From contig NZ_JBBJLN010000006.1 in the NCBI RefSeq assembly GCF_037658235.1, forward strand, positions 124,001-188,000: a stretch of DNA of 64,000 bases, read 5' to 3'. The notes below the pieces were generated by a model. The model did not search any database and was not told the DNA's origin. It saw only the letters and a list, made by a program, of their open reading frames with translations. Below, one piece after another: positions 35,785 to 44,720 of this stretch. The stretch comes from Yunchengibacter salinarum. GTDB taxonomy: Bacteria > Pseudomonadota > Alphaproteobacteria > Sphingomonadales > Kordiimonadaceae. The first letter of the stretch is position 1; each line of letters starts with the position of its first letter. The position numbers and the translations under genes were made by a program.

Positions 35785-37134
35785 ATGATCAGGCACATAC
35801 ACTCCCTCAGTCCGGTTCGCAAACGCCTGAATTCCCTGCTCGCGCTGGTGTTGTTGTCGGGGTTGATCAGCATTCTGGGCGCCACCGAAATTTCCAAGGG
35901 CGCGCACCTCTTGAGCCTGAACTATCAACACATCGCGGAAGAACGTCAGCTTTCCAATCTGGTGGAGGATCTGGAACCCGGCGACCTGCGGGCCAATATT
36001 GCCCGATTGCAGCAGAAAATCCGGGATGTGCAGAAATTCTCCCAGGCGTGCCTGGATGCCCTGAATTTGATGGACCGGGCCATATTGAAAGGTCTGGGAA
36101 ACGGGCGGATCATCACCCTGTGCGAGGATGACGTGGCCCTGGCCGACCGGATGCTGGAAACCATAGAGGGCTGGTCCACCCATCCGCTGGACCCGGCGGG
36201 CCTTCTCACCGCCATGATGCAGGGCACACGGGAATTCCGGGAAAACTCGGATGCCTTTCAGCCGCTGGTGGTCAGCAGTGAGCGCATCATTTACTGGAGC
36301 GTGCTGGCCCTGCTGCTGTTCAAGGCGCTATTGATCCCCGCCATCGGGCTGAAGATCACCCAACAGGTAAACCGGGATTATGGCCGACTTGAAATGGCCG
36401 AGGAAACCGTGCGCCAAAGCCGGGACGAGGCCGTGCGCGCCTCCCGCCTGCGGGACGAATTCGTCGCCAACCTGTCTCACGAGCTGCGCACCCCGCTGAA
36501 CCCGATCATCGGCATGTCGGAAGCCCTGGCCGATGGGCTGGTGAAGGATACGCCGGAAAGTCGCCGCGAATATCTGATGGACATCAACCAGTCCGCCCGA
36601 CACCTGCTGGAATTGCTGAACCGCACCTTTGACTGGGAAAAGCTCAAACGCGGCCAGTTCACCGTGGTGCTGGAACCCCATGATCTGGACCGCCTGATCC
36701 GCTCCACCCTGGCCGAGCGCACCAAACAGGCCGAAGACCGCCGGGTGACCCTGATTTACGACCCAGAATACGGCCAGGACCCCACCGCCCTGATCGACAC
36801 CACCGCCTGCCGCCAGATTCTCAGCAACCTGCTGGGCAATGCCATCAAGTTCACCAATGCGGGCACGGAAGTGCGGGTCACCCTGACACGACAGGAAGAA
36901 ACCCTGACCCTGACCATCACGGATCACGGGCCGGGCATCCCCGAAGACCAGATGACCCTGGTGGCGGATGCCTTCTATCGCCGCGAAAACCCGCATATCG
37001 CCCCGGAAACCGAAGGGCTGGGGCTGGGCCTGGCACTGGTGACCATGCTGGCCCAGGCAACCCGCGCAACCTTCGCCATGAAGAACCGCCCCGGCGGCGG
37101 GCTGCACGTCACGGTACGCTTCCCCGCCGCGTGA
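35785..37134 (+). CDS. membrane sensor histidine kinase (orphan)
   Basis: A 449-residue kinase. Two membrane helices (residues ~15-33 and ~172-195) flank a ~135-residue periplasmic sensor rich in charged helices. Then comes a HisKA domain with the phospho-histidine in VANLSHELRTPLNPI, and a HATPase with N box (LLGNAIKFTNAG), G1 (ITDHGPGIP) and G2 (GLGLGLALV). No receiver domain or partner regulator adjoins. I chose the ATG at 35785 with GGAAGA 7 bp upstream; the frame is open 35 codons further and an internal ATG at 35749 is an alternative. Signal and target unknown. Confidence 0.88.
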   Translation: MIRHIHSLSPVRKRLNSLLALVLLSGLISILGATEISKGAHLLSLNYQHIAEERQLSNLVEDLEPGDLRANIARLQQKIRDVQKFSQACLDALNLMDRAILKGLGNGRIITLCEDDVALADRMLETIEGWSTHPLDPAGLLTAMMQGTREFRENSDAFQPLVVSSERIIYWSVLALLLFKALLIPAIGLKITQQVNRDYGRLEMAEETVRQSRDEAVRASRLRDEFVANLSHELRTPLNPIIGMSEALADGLVKDTPESRREYLMDINQSARHLLELLNRTFDWEKLKRGQFTVVLEPHDLDRLIRSTLAERTKQAEDRRVTLIYDPEYGQDPTALIDTTACRQILSNLLGNAIKFTNAGTEVRVTLTRQEETLTLTITDHGPGIPEDQMTLVADAFYRRENPHIAPETEGLGLGLALVTMLAQATRATFAMKNRPGGGLHVTVRFPAA

Positions 37135-37175
37135 AATACCCTGTTGGCAAATCCCTGCCCCGCCCCGCAGGCTTT

Positions 37176-37769
37176 CTATTCCGCCTGCCGCGGGCTTTCT
37201 CGCGGGCTGGGCCCCTCCAGTGCCGCGCCGCGCCCGGATATCAGGCTATGGAACAATCCCCGATTCAACGAAACACGAATCGGCGTGCGACCGGCCCGGT
37301 CCAACATCAATGTGGCACCGACCTTTGCCAGAGTCTGCACTTGCTCAGGGTCCACATTGACAATCAGCACACGCTTATAACGAAGCCACTCTTTGATGGC
37401 CGGGCTCATGGAACAGCGCACGCACTCGTTTTGCCCATTCCACGGCATGGGGCGCGTGCGGCCTTCGGCCACCTCCTGCCACTGGGGCATGGGGGCACCA
37501 TTCAACTGAACAGACGTCATCTGAAGGTTCTCCCGCTCCAAATGACGGATAACCATCCAGACTCGACGATCCTGACCGCTTGCAGGATCGGCAGGCATAT
37601 CCACCAGGCTCACCATGCCGCCATTCAGGGCCTGCAACTGGTCACTGTGAACCATGGCCACCGAGTCCATATCCCGATCAGGTGAGGTCGCCAACCAGCC
37701 CGGCTCCCCTTTCGCTGCACATGCCGCCAGAAGCGGGGCAACCAAAAGGACATGCACTATACGAATCAT
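37176..37769 (-). CDS. predicted lipoprotein of unknown function
   Basis: A 197-residue protein with a lipoprotein signal (MIRIVHVLLVAPLLAACAA; lipobox LAAC, Cys at residue 17). The mature part has two further cysteines close together (NECVRCSMSPAIKEW) and a basic, strand-rich C-terminal third. I do not recognise the family. It converges on the histidine kinase with 41 bp between the stops and lies upstream of nothing on its own strand, so it appears monocistronic. A predicted periplasmic or outer-membrane lipoprotein is as far as the sequence allows. Confidence 0.7.
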   Translation of the reverse strand: MIRIVHVLLVAPLLAACAAKGEPGWLATSPDRDMDSVAMVHSDQLQALNGGMVSLVDMPADPASGQDRRVWMVIRHLERENLQMTSVQLNGAPMPQWQEVAEGRTRPMPWNGQNECVRCSMSPAIKEWLRYKRVLIVNVDPEQVQTLAKVGATLMLDRAGRTPIRVSLNRGLFHSLISGRGAALEGPSPRESPRQAE

Positions 37770-37864
37770 CAGCTTCTCCTATTGCGAAAGAAAGAACATC
37801 CCATGGTGGTCTTCATGAAAGCCACACGCAACAAATTTTCGCTCACAAAGCCGTGCAAACAGAC

Positions 37865-37892
37865 AAAAAAAGAGGCACCCGCCTGGGGTGCC
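37865..37892 (-). terminator. intrinsic terminator of phaB
   Basis: GGCACCC (37874-37880) pairs with GGGTGCC (37886-37892) around GCCTG, with seven A on the left (37865-37871). On the minus strand this is a hairpin followed by a T-run, placed 33-60 bp beyond the phaB stop. Confidence 0.8.
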
Positions 37893-37924
37893 CCCGTGAT
37901 GTGAATAGCCGCTGGCGGGCGGGG

Positions 37925-38647
37925 TCAATACATGTGCTGACCGCCATTGATGGACAGGGTGGAACCGGTAACGAAACCGGCATCCTCCGCCGCCAGAAAG
38001 GCCACGCCGCGGGCGATCTCTTCCGCCTTGCCAAGGCGCCCCACCGGAATTTTGGCCACGATCTTCTGCAACACTTCCTCAGGCACGGCGGCCACCATGT
38101 CCGTGTCGATATAGCCGGGCGCCACGGCATTGACCGTCACCCCATAGCGCGCGCCTTCCTGCGCCAGCGCCTTGGTGAAGCCGTGAATGCCGGACTTGGC
38201 CGCCGCATAGTTCACCTGGCCATACTGCCCGGCCTGCCCGTTGATGGAGCCGATATTGATGATGCGGCCATATTTACGCTCCCGCATACCGGGGAAGGCC
38301 GCCTTGGCCATGTTGAAGCAGGAGCCGAGATTGGTGTCGATCACCGCTTCCCAGGCGTCCCGGTCCATCTTGTGCAGCGTGGCATCCCGCGTGATCCCCG
38401 CATTGTTCACCAGCACATCCACCGGGCCGAGTTCCTGTTCGATGGCGGCCATGCCATCCTGAACCGCCTGATAATCGGCCACGTCGAAACGGAAGGTCCG
38501 AATGCCGGTCTCTTTCTCGAAGGCTTCCGCCTTTTCCACATTGCCCGCATAGCAGGCGGCGACCTTCATGCCGTCCGCCTTCAAGCGCTGGGCGATCGCG
38601 GCACCGATGCCGCGGGTGCCGCCGGTGACAACTGCAACTCGTGTCAT
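37925..38647 (-). CDS. phaB: acetoacetyl-CoA reductase, SDR family
   Basis: NADPH-dependent reduction of acetoacetyl-CoA to (R)-3-hydroxybutyryl-CoA for polyhydroxybutyrate. Motifs in 240 residues: VVTGGTRGIGAAIAQ, the LVNNAGITRDATLHKMD block, INIGSINGQAGQYGQVNYAAAKSG (Tyr-Lys pair with GQYGQ, the PhbB form rather than plain FabG) and VAPGYIDTDMV. The ATG has a perfect AAGGAGG at 6 bp. phaA and phaC are not in the window. The upstream frame (26 codons) lacks SDR sequence. Confusion with FabG remains possible but less likely. Confidence 0.88.
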   Translation of the reverse strand: MTRVAVVTGGTRGIGAAIAQRLKADGMKVAACYAGNVEKAEAFEKETGIRTFRFDVADYQAVQDGMAAIEQELGPVDVLVNNAGITRDATLHKMDRDAWEAVIDTNLGSCFNMAKAAFPGMRERKYGRIINIGSINGQAGQYGQVNYAAAKSGIHGFTKALAQEGARYGVTVNAVAPGYIDTDMVAAVPEEVLQKIVAKIPVGRLGKAEEIARGVAFLAAEDAGFVTGSTLSINGGQHMY

Positions 38648-38686
38648 ATGGGCCTCCTTGTCTTTCCCCGTCGAATCGAAACTATG

Positions 38687-38705
38687 CCGGGGGCGACGCC
38701 CCCGG
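38687..38705 (-). terminator. GC hairpin between the GH65 gene and phaB
   Basis: CCGGGGGC (38687-38694) pairs with GCCCCCGG (38698-38705) around a 3-base loop, 65-83 bp beyond the GH65 stop on the minus strand. The T content after it is low (TAGTTT), so termination is uncertain. Confidence 0.4.
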
Positions 38706-38769
38706 ATCAGGCTGGAAAGGCTCACACGGCCATGAGCTCAAGCGGACACGGCCTCAAGCTGATGGGGGA

Positions 38770-41157
38770 TCACGCCGGCAAAACGGGCGCATCGGGTGCC
38801 TTCAAGCTGGCGGTACCATCACTGACCCTGAAATCCTCCCCTTCCACAAGCCTATGGGGCCCGTTTCCGGTATCCACGTCAAGGGGTTCACCCGCCACAA
38901 GCGCAATGGTCACGGATTTTTCATCAACCGTCAGACGCAGGCGCCGCCCCCGATAGGTGAGCGGCAGCGTGAAGCCGTCCCACCCTTCCGGCAGCCAGGG
39001 GGACAGGTCCAGCCGGTCGGGATGCAGCGTCACCCCGCCAAACCCCGAAGCAAAGGCCAGCCAGGCGCCACCCATGCAGGCGGTATGCACCCCGTCGCCG
39101 GTATTGCCCTTGGTGTTGGCGATATCCACCAGCGCTGTTTCGCGGAAATAGTCCATCGCCCGGTCCTTCATGCCGAGTCGCCCGGCCATGATGCTGTGTA
39201 TGGGCGGCGACAGCGAACTGTCATGAACGGTGAGCGGCTCATAATAGTCATAGGTGGCGCGGATCTGATCGGCGCTCAGCCCGTCCGGCGTCATGAAGGT
39301 GGCCATCACCGCGTCCGCCTGCTTGCACACCTGATGGCGATAAATCACCAGCGGATGATAGTGCAGCAAAAGCGGATAATGGTGTTTGGGCGTCTCGTCG
39401 AACGGCCAGACCGGGCGGGACAGGAAGAAATCATCCTGCGCGATGAAGCTGCCGTCCGGGCTCATGGGCAGATACATTTTGTCCGCCGCGTCCTGCCAGA
39501 AGTCCAGCTCGCTGTCTTTCAGGTCCAGCCGCTGGGTCAGGGCCGCGTAATCCTGCGGATAATGTTCCTTCAGCCAGCGGGCGCTGGAAACGGCGAATTT
39601 CAGGTGCATCGCCGCCATGGCGTTGGTGTAATAATTGTTGTCCACAATGGCGGTGTATTCGTCCGGCCCGGTCACGCCGGGAATGCAGAAACGGTCATCG
39701 CGGGCGGGGTTGAAAAAGCCCACATCGGCCCATACCCGCGCCGTTTCCAGCACCACTTCCAGCGCCGTGTGGCGCAGGAAATCCGTGTCGCCGGTGGCCA
39801 GCACATATTGCCGGATGGCATAGGCGATATCCGCATTGATGTGATATTGTGCCGTGCCCGCCGGGAAATAGGCGGAACACTCCTCGCCGCCAATGGTGCG
39901 CCACGGAATCAGGGCGCCTTTCATGTGGCCCAGATCGCGCGCGCGGCTGCGGGCCTTTTCCAACATGGAACAGCGATAGGCCAGCAGGCTGCGGGCAATG
40001 TCGGGCCGGGCATAGGTGAAGAAGGGCAGGATATAGACTTCCTTGTCCCAGAAATAGTGCCCGTCATAGCCGTTGGACGACAGCCCCTTGGCGGCAATGC
40101 CCCGCCGACCGTCGAACCCCGCGCCCTGCAACAGGTGATATCCGGCAAAACGCAGCGCCCGTTGCATGTCCGGGTCGCCGTGCAGTTCGATATCGGCGCT
40201 TTCCCAGAAGGCGGCCAGATAGCGTTTCTGCTCCTCCGCCAGCATATCGATGCCGCCTGCCCTGACCCGATCCAGCGCCCCCCAGGCGCGGCGTTCGGTC
40301 TCGGTGGCGGCCGCGTGATTGTCGTGGGTGATGGCGATCAGCTTGTCCAGCCGGGCCGAGCCGCCCGCATCCAGCGCCGCTTCGAAGACAAAGCTGGCGG
40401 CGCCGCGGTCGCTGGCCACATCCACCGGCTCCCCTTGGCTGAACACATGATCGATGGCGGTGACCACGCCGAAGTCCGCGCCGGTGGCGCCGGTGAACAT
40501 GGCCGCCGCCCGGTCCCGCACATCCGTGATATGGCTGCGATTGGCGAAATCCGCGATGGTGGTGCCCTTGCGGCTGTCCGTGGCGTCGCTCTGGGCTTCG
40601 TCCTCCAGGTCGCCATGATCCCTCAGATGGGAAACCAGCCGGATGGTGCAGGGTGTGACGGCCTCCATATCCATACGCTGGGCGATGATCGCCCGTTCGC
40701 AGAAGGATGCGAGCCTGAGGAAGCGCAGCCGCACACGGGCGCCGGACGGGGCTTCCCAGTCCAGCGTGCGGCGCAGGATGCCTTCGCGGTAATCCAGATG
40801 CCGTTCATAGGCGTGCAGCGTGCCACGGGCGATATCCAGCCGTTCCCCGTCCACCCATATTTCCACCGCCTTGCCGTCCGGCCCGGTGAAGATGCTCTGG
40901 TGGGTGCGCGCCAGCCCATAGGCGTTTTCGGGATAGACGATACCCCCCTGATCATAGATGCCGTTGAGGAAAGTCCCCTCCGCGCCGCCATCGCGGGTCA
41001 GCGAGGTGCCCTCCTCGAACGTGCCCCGCGTGCCCAGATAGCCGTTCCCCAGGGCGAACAGGGTCTCGTTCAGCAAAAGGCTTTCCCGCGTCGGGTCTGT
41101 CTCGCTCACCGACCAGACGGCGGTGTTCGGCGGCACGGTGGTATCACAAGCGGCCAT
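38770..41157 (-). CDS. glycoside hydrolase family 65 disaccharide phosphorylase/hydrolase
   Basis: A 795-residue cytosolic enzyme of the GH65 group (maltose, trehalose, kojibiose or nigerose phosphorylases). Signatures: FALGNGYLGTRGTFEEG at the N-terminus; KGLSSNGYDGHYFWDKEVYI; GAGGEECSAYFPAGTAQYH-like segment; PGVTGPDEYTAIVDNNYYTN with the catalytic Glu; and MGGAWLAFASGFGG near the end. There is no signal peptide. The disaccharide cannot be deduced with certainty. It diverges from a sodium:solute symporter around a LacI-type palindrome, so uptake and phosphorolysis are likely coregulated. Upstream of phaB by 122 bp. Confidence 0.88.
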   Translation of the reverse strand: MAACDTTVPPNTAVWSVSETDPTRESLLLNETLFALGNGYLGTRGTFEEGTSLTRDGGAEGTFLNGIYDQGGIVYPENAYGLARTHQSIFTGPDGKAVEIWVDGERLDIARGTLHAYERHLDYREGILRRTLDWEAPSGARVRLRFLRLASFCERAIIAQRMDMEAVTPCTIRLVSHLRDHGDLEDEAQSDATDSRKGTTIADFANRSHITDVRDRAAAMFTGATGADFGVVTAIDHVFSQGEPVDVASDRGAASFVFEAALDAGGSARLDKLIAITHDNHAAATETERRAWGALDRVRAGGIDMLAEEQKRYLAAFWESADIELHGDPDMQRALRFAGYHLLQGAGFDGRRGIAAKGLSSNGYDGHYFWDKEVYILPFFTYARPDIARSLLAYRCSMLEKARSRARDLGHMKGALIPWRTIGGEECSAYFPAGTAQYHINADIAYAIRQYVLATGDTDFLRHTALEVVLETARVWADVGFFNPARDDRFCIPGVTGPDEYTAIVDNNYYTNAMAAMHLKFAVSSARWLKEHYPQDYAALTQRLDLKDSELDFWQDAADKMYLPMSPDGSFIAQDDFFLSRPVWPFDETPKHHYPLLLHYHPLVIYRHQVCKQADAVMATFMTPDGLSADQIRATYDYYEPLTVHDSSLSPPIHSIMAGRLGMKDRAMDYFRETALVDIANTKGNTGDGVHTACMGGAWLAFASGFGGVTLHPDRLDLSPWLPEGWDGFTLPLTYRGRRLRLTVDEKSVTIALVAGEPLDVDTGNGPHRLVEGEDFRVSDGTASLKAPDAPVLPA

Positions 41158-41240
41158 GGTCCTTGTCCCTCATATCGTACAAAACACGCTGATCCCCCTG
41201 CTGCCATCGCTCCCCTCGCCCGGCAACAGGACATTTCTGT

Positions 41241-41302
41241 CTTATGCCGAAAGCCGGACCCAATTGCAATCGATTGCAAACGCTGTCTGCATCGGGTATG
41301 GC
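41241..41302. promoter_or_regulatory. divergent promoters around a LacI-type 16-bp palindrome
   Basis: TTGCAATCGATTGCAA (41264-41279) is perfectly palindromic with a central CG pair, the form of LacI/GalR-family operators. Each TTGCAA end can serve as a -35 box with 17-bp spacing. On the plus strand a TATGGC lies at 41297-41302 for the symporter; on the minus strand a CATAAG lies at 41246-41241 for the GH65 gene. One bound repressor could block both genes. The remainder of the 313-bp gap shows no gene. No LacI-type gene is in the window. Confidence 0.6.
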
Positions 41303-41470
41303 TTGTCGGCATCTGTTTTTTGCCGCGATCTTGCCTTGCTCTATGGCACGGGGAGCGGTGTAAGCTGTGTGTCGGTATTCAGTTCGGTTCGGGTGGCAGA
41401 CACCCGGCGATCGCAGTAAGAGGGGCGCGATCACCGGTGCCACGTCCGACCTTGGGGAGGGAGACGGGTC

Positions 41471-43378
41471 ATGCTCGATCTGGCGATCATTCTGGCCTTT
41501 GTGGTCTATGCGGTTGGCAGTGGCTTTGCCGCCAAAAAGGAAGCGTCACGCGATCTGGTCGATTATTTCCTGGCCGGGCGCACCATCACCGGCTGGCGGG
41601 CCGGCTTTTCCATGGCCGCCACGCAGTTCGCGGCGGATACACCGCTGATCGTCATGGGCCTGATGGCCACTGGCGGCATTTTCCTGGTCTGGCGTTTCTG
41701 GGTTTATGGCCTGGCCTTTCTGATGCTGGGCTTCCTGATCGCCGCGCGCTGGCGCCGCGCCAATGTGCTGACCGATGCGGAGCTGACCGAAACCCGCTAT
41801 AGCGGGCGCGGCCTGCTGGGGCTTCGGGCGCTCAAGGCGGTCTATTACGGCACCGTGATCAACTGCACCGTCATGGCCTTTGTGATCGTCGCCGCCGTGC
41901 GCGTGGCGGAAGTGTTCCTGCCCTGGCATCTGTGGCTGCCGGAGGGGCTGTTCGGCGCGCTTTCCGGTGCGGTAAGCTCTCTGGGCATGACCCTGACCGC
42001 CGGCTCGCAGGCGCTGGACCCGGTGACCGCCACCACCAATAATGTGCTGTCCATCGCCCTGATGCTGATTTTCATTTCCACCTATTCCGTCACCGGCGGC
42101 CTGCGCAGCGTGATCGCCACGGACGTGGCCCAGTTCATGATGGCGCTGGTGGGTACCGCCGGTTTTGCCTGGGTGGTGGTGGCCGAGAATGGCGGCCTTG
42201 GCAACATGCTGGCCCGTATGGAAAACCTGTACGGCATCGACCGGGTGGAGCAGATTCTCTCCTTCTCCCCCGGCGCGGGGGAGGCCCTGGTGCCCTTCAT
42301 CGCGGTCATGGGCCTGCAATGGTTCTTTCAGGTCAATGCGGACGGCACCGGCTATCTGGCGCAGCGCTCCATGGCCTGCAAAACGGATCGGGATGCCCGC
42401 ATTGCCGCAGTGGTCTTCACATGGATGCAGGTGGTGGTGCGCAGCCTGTTCTGGCTGATCATCGGCATCGGCCTGATGACGCTCTTCCCCTTCGATACCG
42501 GCGCCACGGTGAACGAAGCCTTCAAGTCCGACCGGGAGATGACCTTCATCCTGGGCATTGACCAGTTGTTGCCGCCCGGCATCAAGGGGCTGATGCTCAC
42601 CGGTATGCTGGCGGCGCTGGCCTCCACCATCGATACGCATCTGAACTGGGGCGCCAGCTATTATTCCAACGACCTCTACAAGCGCATCCTGTGCCAGCAC
42701 TATCTGAAGCGGGAGCCGGACAACAAGGAACTGGTGCTGGTGGCCCGGCTGTCCAACATCCTTATTCTGGGCATCGCGCTGTTCATCATGACCCAACTGG
42801 GCTCGATCCAGACCGGCTGGCAAATCTCGCTGCTGTTCGGTGCCGGGGTGGGCGGCGTGATCGTCCTGCGCTGGTTCTGGGAACGAATCAATCTCTACAG
42901 CGAAATCGCCGCCATGGCCGTCTCCCTGGTGCTGGGGCTGTTCCTGCTCACCTTCCTGCCCGGCGCGGAGAATGACTGGCTCCGTCTGGTCATCATGGCC
43001 TTCGGCTCCACCGCCACCGCCATTCTGGTGGCCTATGTGACCCCGGCAACCAACAAGGAAAAGCTGGTGGCCTTCTATCGGCAGGTGCGCCCGGCGGGCT
43101 TCTGGAAGAAAACCGCCGAAGCCGCGGGGGAAGACCCGCGCCTGGCGTGGCACGACCTGAAAGCGGGCACCATCGCCACCCTGACCACGGCGCTGTCCAT
43201 CTTCACCGCGCTGGTGGGCCTGAGCAAACTGATCATGCCCAGCCCCGGCGAAGGGATCTGGTTCCCCATACTGTTGCTGGTGATCTCGGCGGCGCTGGTG
43301 CCAGTCTGGTGGCGTTACGGCCAGTTGGGCAAGGCACATGCCGACGGGCCGGATGATCCGCTGGCGCGGCATCTTTAG
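41471..43378 (+). CDS. sodium:solute symporter family (SSS) transporter
   Basis: A 635-residue membrane transporter. About 13-14 hydrophobic segments begin LDLAIILAFVVYAVGSGFAA. The SSS signature region includes KKEASRDLVDYFLAGR, WRAGFSMAATQFAADTPL and the later LLPPGIKGLMLTGMLAALASTIDTHLNWGASYYSNDLYKR. Family members take up sugars, amino acids or organic acids with Na+; the divergent GH65 gene suggests a disaccharide or related sugar. It is longer than PutP (about 500 residues), with an extended C-terminus. The stop is followed by the repeat locus at 43401-43622. Confidence 0.88.
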   Translation: MLDLAIILAFVVYAVGSGFAAKKEASRDLVDYFLAGRTITGWRAGFSMAATQFAADTPLIVMGLMATGGIFLVWRFWVYGLAFLMLGFLIAARWRRANVLTDAELTETRYSGRGLLGLRALKAVYYGTVINCTVMAFVIVAAVRVAEVFLPWHLWLPEGLFGALSGAVSSLGMTLTAGSQALDPVTATTNNVLSIALMLIFISTYSVTGGLRSVIATDVAQFMMALVGTAGFAWVVVAENGGLGNMLARMENLYGIDRVEQILSFSPGAGEALVPFIAVMGLQWFFQVNADGTGYLAQRSMACKTDRDARIAAVVFTWMQVVVRSLFWLIIGIGLMTLFPFDTGATVNEAFKSDREMTFILGIDQLLPPGIKGLMLTGMLAALASTIDTHLNWGASYYSNDLYKRILCQHYLKREPDNKELVLVARLSNILILGIALFIMTQLGSIQTGWQISLLFGAGVGGVIVLRWFWERINLYSEIAAMAVSLVLGLFLLTFLPGAENDWLRLVIMAFGSTATAILVAYVTPATNKEKLVAFYRQVRPAGFWKKTAEAAGEDPRLAWHDLKAGTIATLTTALSIFTALVGLSKLIMPSPGEGIWFPILLLVISAALVPVWWRYGQLGKAHADGPDDPLARHL

Positions 43379-43400
43379 GTCTTTTGCCGCTCACGCTCTG

Positions 43401-43622
43401 TTCCGCTCACGCAAGCGCGCTATCGCGCGCTCCGCGGGGGCGCCGCACTGGCGGCGGGCCACGCTTGTGGCCTCCGCTCATCCCGCGCAGTGGCGGGATG
43501 GCGGTAGGTTTTTTTACCGCTCACGCCTGAGCGCTGCGCGCTACGGCTCCGCGAGGGCGCCGCATGGGCGGCGGGCCACGCTTGTGGCCTCCGGCGCCGC
43601 CGTGGGCAGCACCGGTAGAAGC
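43401..43622 (-). repeat. two inverted copies of the multi-hairpin repeat
   Basis: Copies at 43401-43476 and 43516-43622 are reverse-complement relatives of the units at 18087-18413 and share the GGGCCACGCTTGTGGCC core. The first lacks hairpin A; at its place is another hairpin (CATCCCGC 43479-43486 with GCGGGATG 43493-43500), followed by seven T at 43509-43515. In the second, stem A carries an extra change that keeps pairing as G-U only when read on the minus strand. The sense (minus) orientation places them as a 3' tail of the gene at 43684-44091. They occupy the whole gap between convergent genes. Confidence 0.88.
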
Positions 43623-43683
43623 AACGCTGGTGCAAGTGGGTTTTGGCGGCGGGGGCGACAATCGTTCAGATAAAGCTGCCTTG

Positions 43684-44091
43684 TCAGCCTTCACCCTTGG
43701 GCCGGTAGAGAAACGTGATGAACAGCGCCACCAACACGCCGAACACCAGATGCATGGGCGCCATTGAAACGATCAGACCCGGCGGGACGATATCCAGCGA
43801 GCCCAGCATCACCAGGTCATTGCCAAGGAACAGCAGACCGGTCATCAAGCCATAAAGCGCGCCATGGCCATAATGGCGCGTCTTCACGAACAGAAAGAAG
43901 ATCGTCACGATCGCCACGGTCTGCACCATGTGACCGGGCATCACCAGCCAGGCATAGGGTTCCCCCTCCGCGCGCAGATTGGTGGTCATGCGATCATAAT
44001 ACTCGCTGAGCAAACCCTGCGGAATCGCATATAACAGGCCATAGAGCACAAACGCCCCAACCAGGGCCGCCCCGTACCGTTTCCAGTTCAT
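43684..44091 (-). CDS. small membrane protein of unknown function
   Basis: A 135-residue protein with four predicted helices (YGAALVGAFVLYGLLYAIP; GHMVQTVAIVTIFFLFV; ALYGLMTGLLFLGNDLVML; HLVFGVLVALFITFLY). The N-terminus MNWKRYG is basic and there is no cleavable signal. I cannot assign a family. The ATG at 44091 is chosen because the upstream 11 codons (to 44124) lack similarity to a membrane protein start; a GGGGA stretch lies just before it. The repeats at 43401-43622 lie downstream in sense orientation. It lies 84 bp from the tadA stop on the same strand. Confidence 0.65.
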   Translation of the reverse strand: MNWKRYGAALVGAFVLYGLLYAIPQGLLSEYYDRMTTNLRAEGEPYAWLVMPGHMVQTVAIVTIFFLFVKTRHYGHGALYGLMTGLLFLGNDLVMLGSLDIVPPGLIVSMAPMHLVFGVLVALFITFLYRPKGEG

Positions 44092-44175
44092 TTTCCCCTC
44101 CCCAACATGCGGACCCCACCGCATTCACGGCTCTCCCCAAGCTGCGCCCCCACTATACCAGCCTGCCGGTCAGCT

Positions 44176-44631
44176 TCAATCGCGTCGTGCCCGGAAGAAA
44201 TCCCGCAACAGCGCCGCCGCCGCGCGGTCATGGATGCCGCCATAGATGTCCGGGCGGTGGTGCGTGGTGGCCCGATCGAAGATGCGCGCCCCATGGGCCA
44301 CCCCGCCACCCTTGGGATCATCGGCGCCATAATACAGCCGCCTGATGCGGGCAAAGGCGATGGCCTGGGCACACATGGCGCAGGGTTCCAGCGTCACGAA
44401 CAGGTCGCAGTCCACCAGCCGCGCCGAACCAAGCCGGGCACAGGCGGCGCGAATGGCACGGCATTCCGCGTGGGCGGTGGGGTCGTGGTCCGTCTCGACC
44501 CGGTTGGCCGCCTCCGCCAGTACGGTGCCATCCGCCCGCACCACCACAGCGCCCACCGGCACCTCGCCCGCCTGTGCGGCGGCGCTGGCCAGGCTCAGCG
44601 CCCGGCGCATATGGGGAAAGGTGTCGATCAT
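44176..44631 (-). CDS. tadA: tRNA-specific adenosine deaminase
   Basis: Converts A34 of tRNA-Arg(ACG) to inosine. The 151 residues contain the zinc deaminase signature: AHAECRAIRAA (His and catalytic Glu) and TLEPCAMCAQAI (two Cys ligands), plus the LYYGADDPKGGGVAHGARIF segment typical of TadA rather than a guanine or cytidine deaminase. It diverges from the pseudouridine synthase gene, another RNA-modification gene; this neighbourhood (tadA / rluB-like / rsmD) is common in Alphaproteobacteria. Essential in most bacteria by family knowledge. Confidence 0.93.
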   Translation of the reverse strand: MIDTFPHMRRALSLASAAAQAGEVPVGAVVVRADGTVLAEAANRVETDHDPTAHAECRAIRAACARLGSARLVDCDLFVTLEPCAMCAQAIAFARIRRLYYGADDPKGGGVAHGARIFDRATTHHRPDIYGGIHDRAAAALLRDFFRARRD

Positions 44632-44720
44632 GGGGCGAGAGCATCCCCCCGCCGGGCCAAAGCGTCAAGCCTGCGAACAGCCGATTGCCACGCCCGCGCG
44701 GCTCGCTTATGGTGCGCGCC

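Noticed and set aside
38641..41802. A ~1050-codon plus-strand frame over the GH65 gene and into the symporter gene
   Set aside because: It is the shadow of GH65 and crosses the divergent promoter region. Residues are low-complexity His/Arg/Gly/Gln.
44041..44175. A tRNA gene near tadA
   Set aside because: No cloverleaf or TTCGA-type T-loop with matching arms could be traced.
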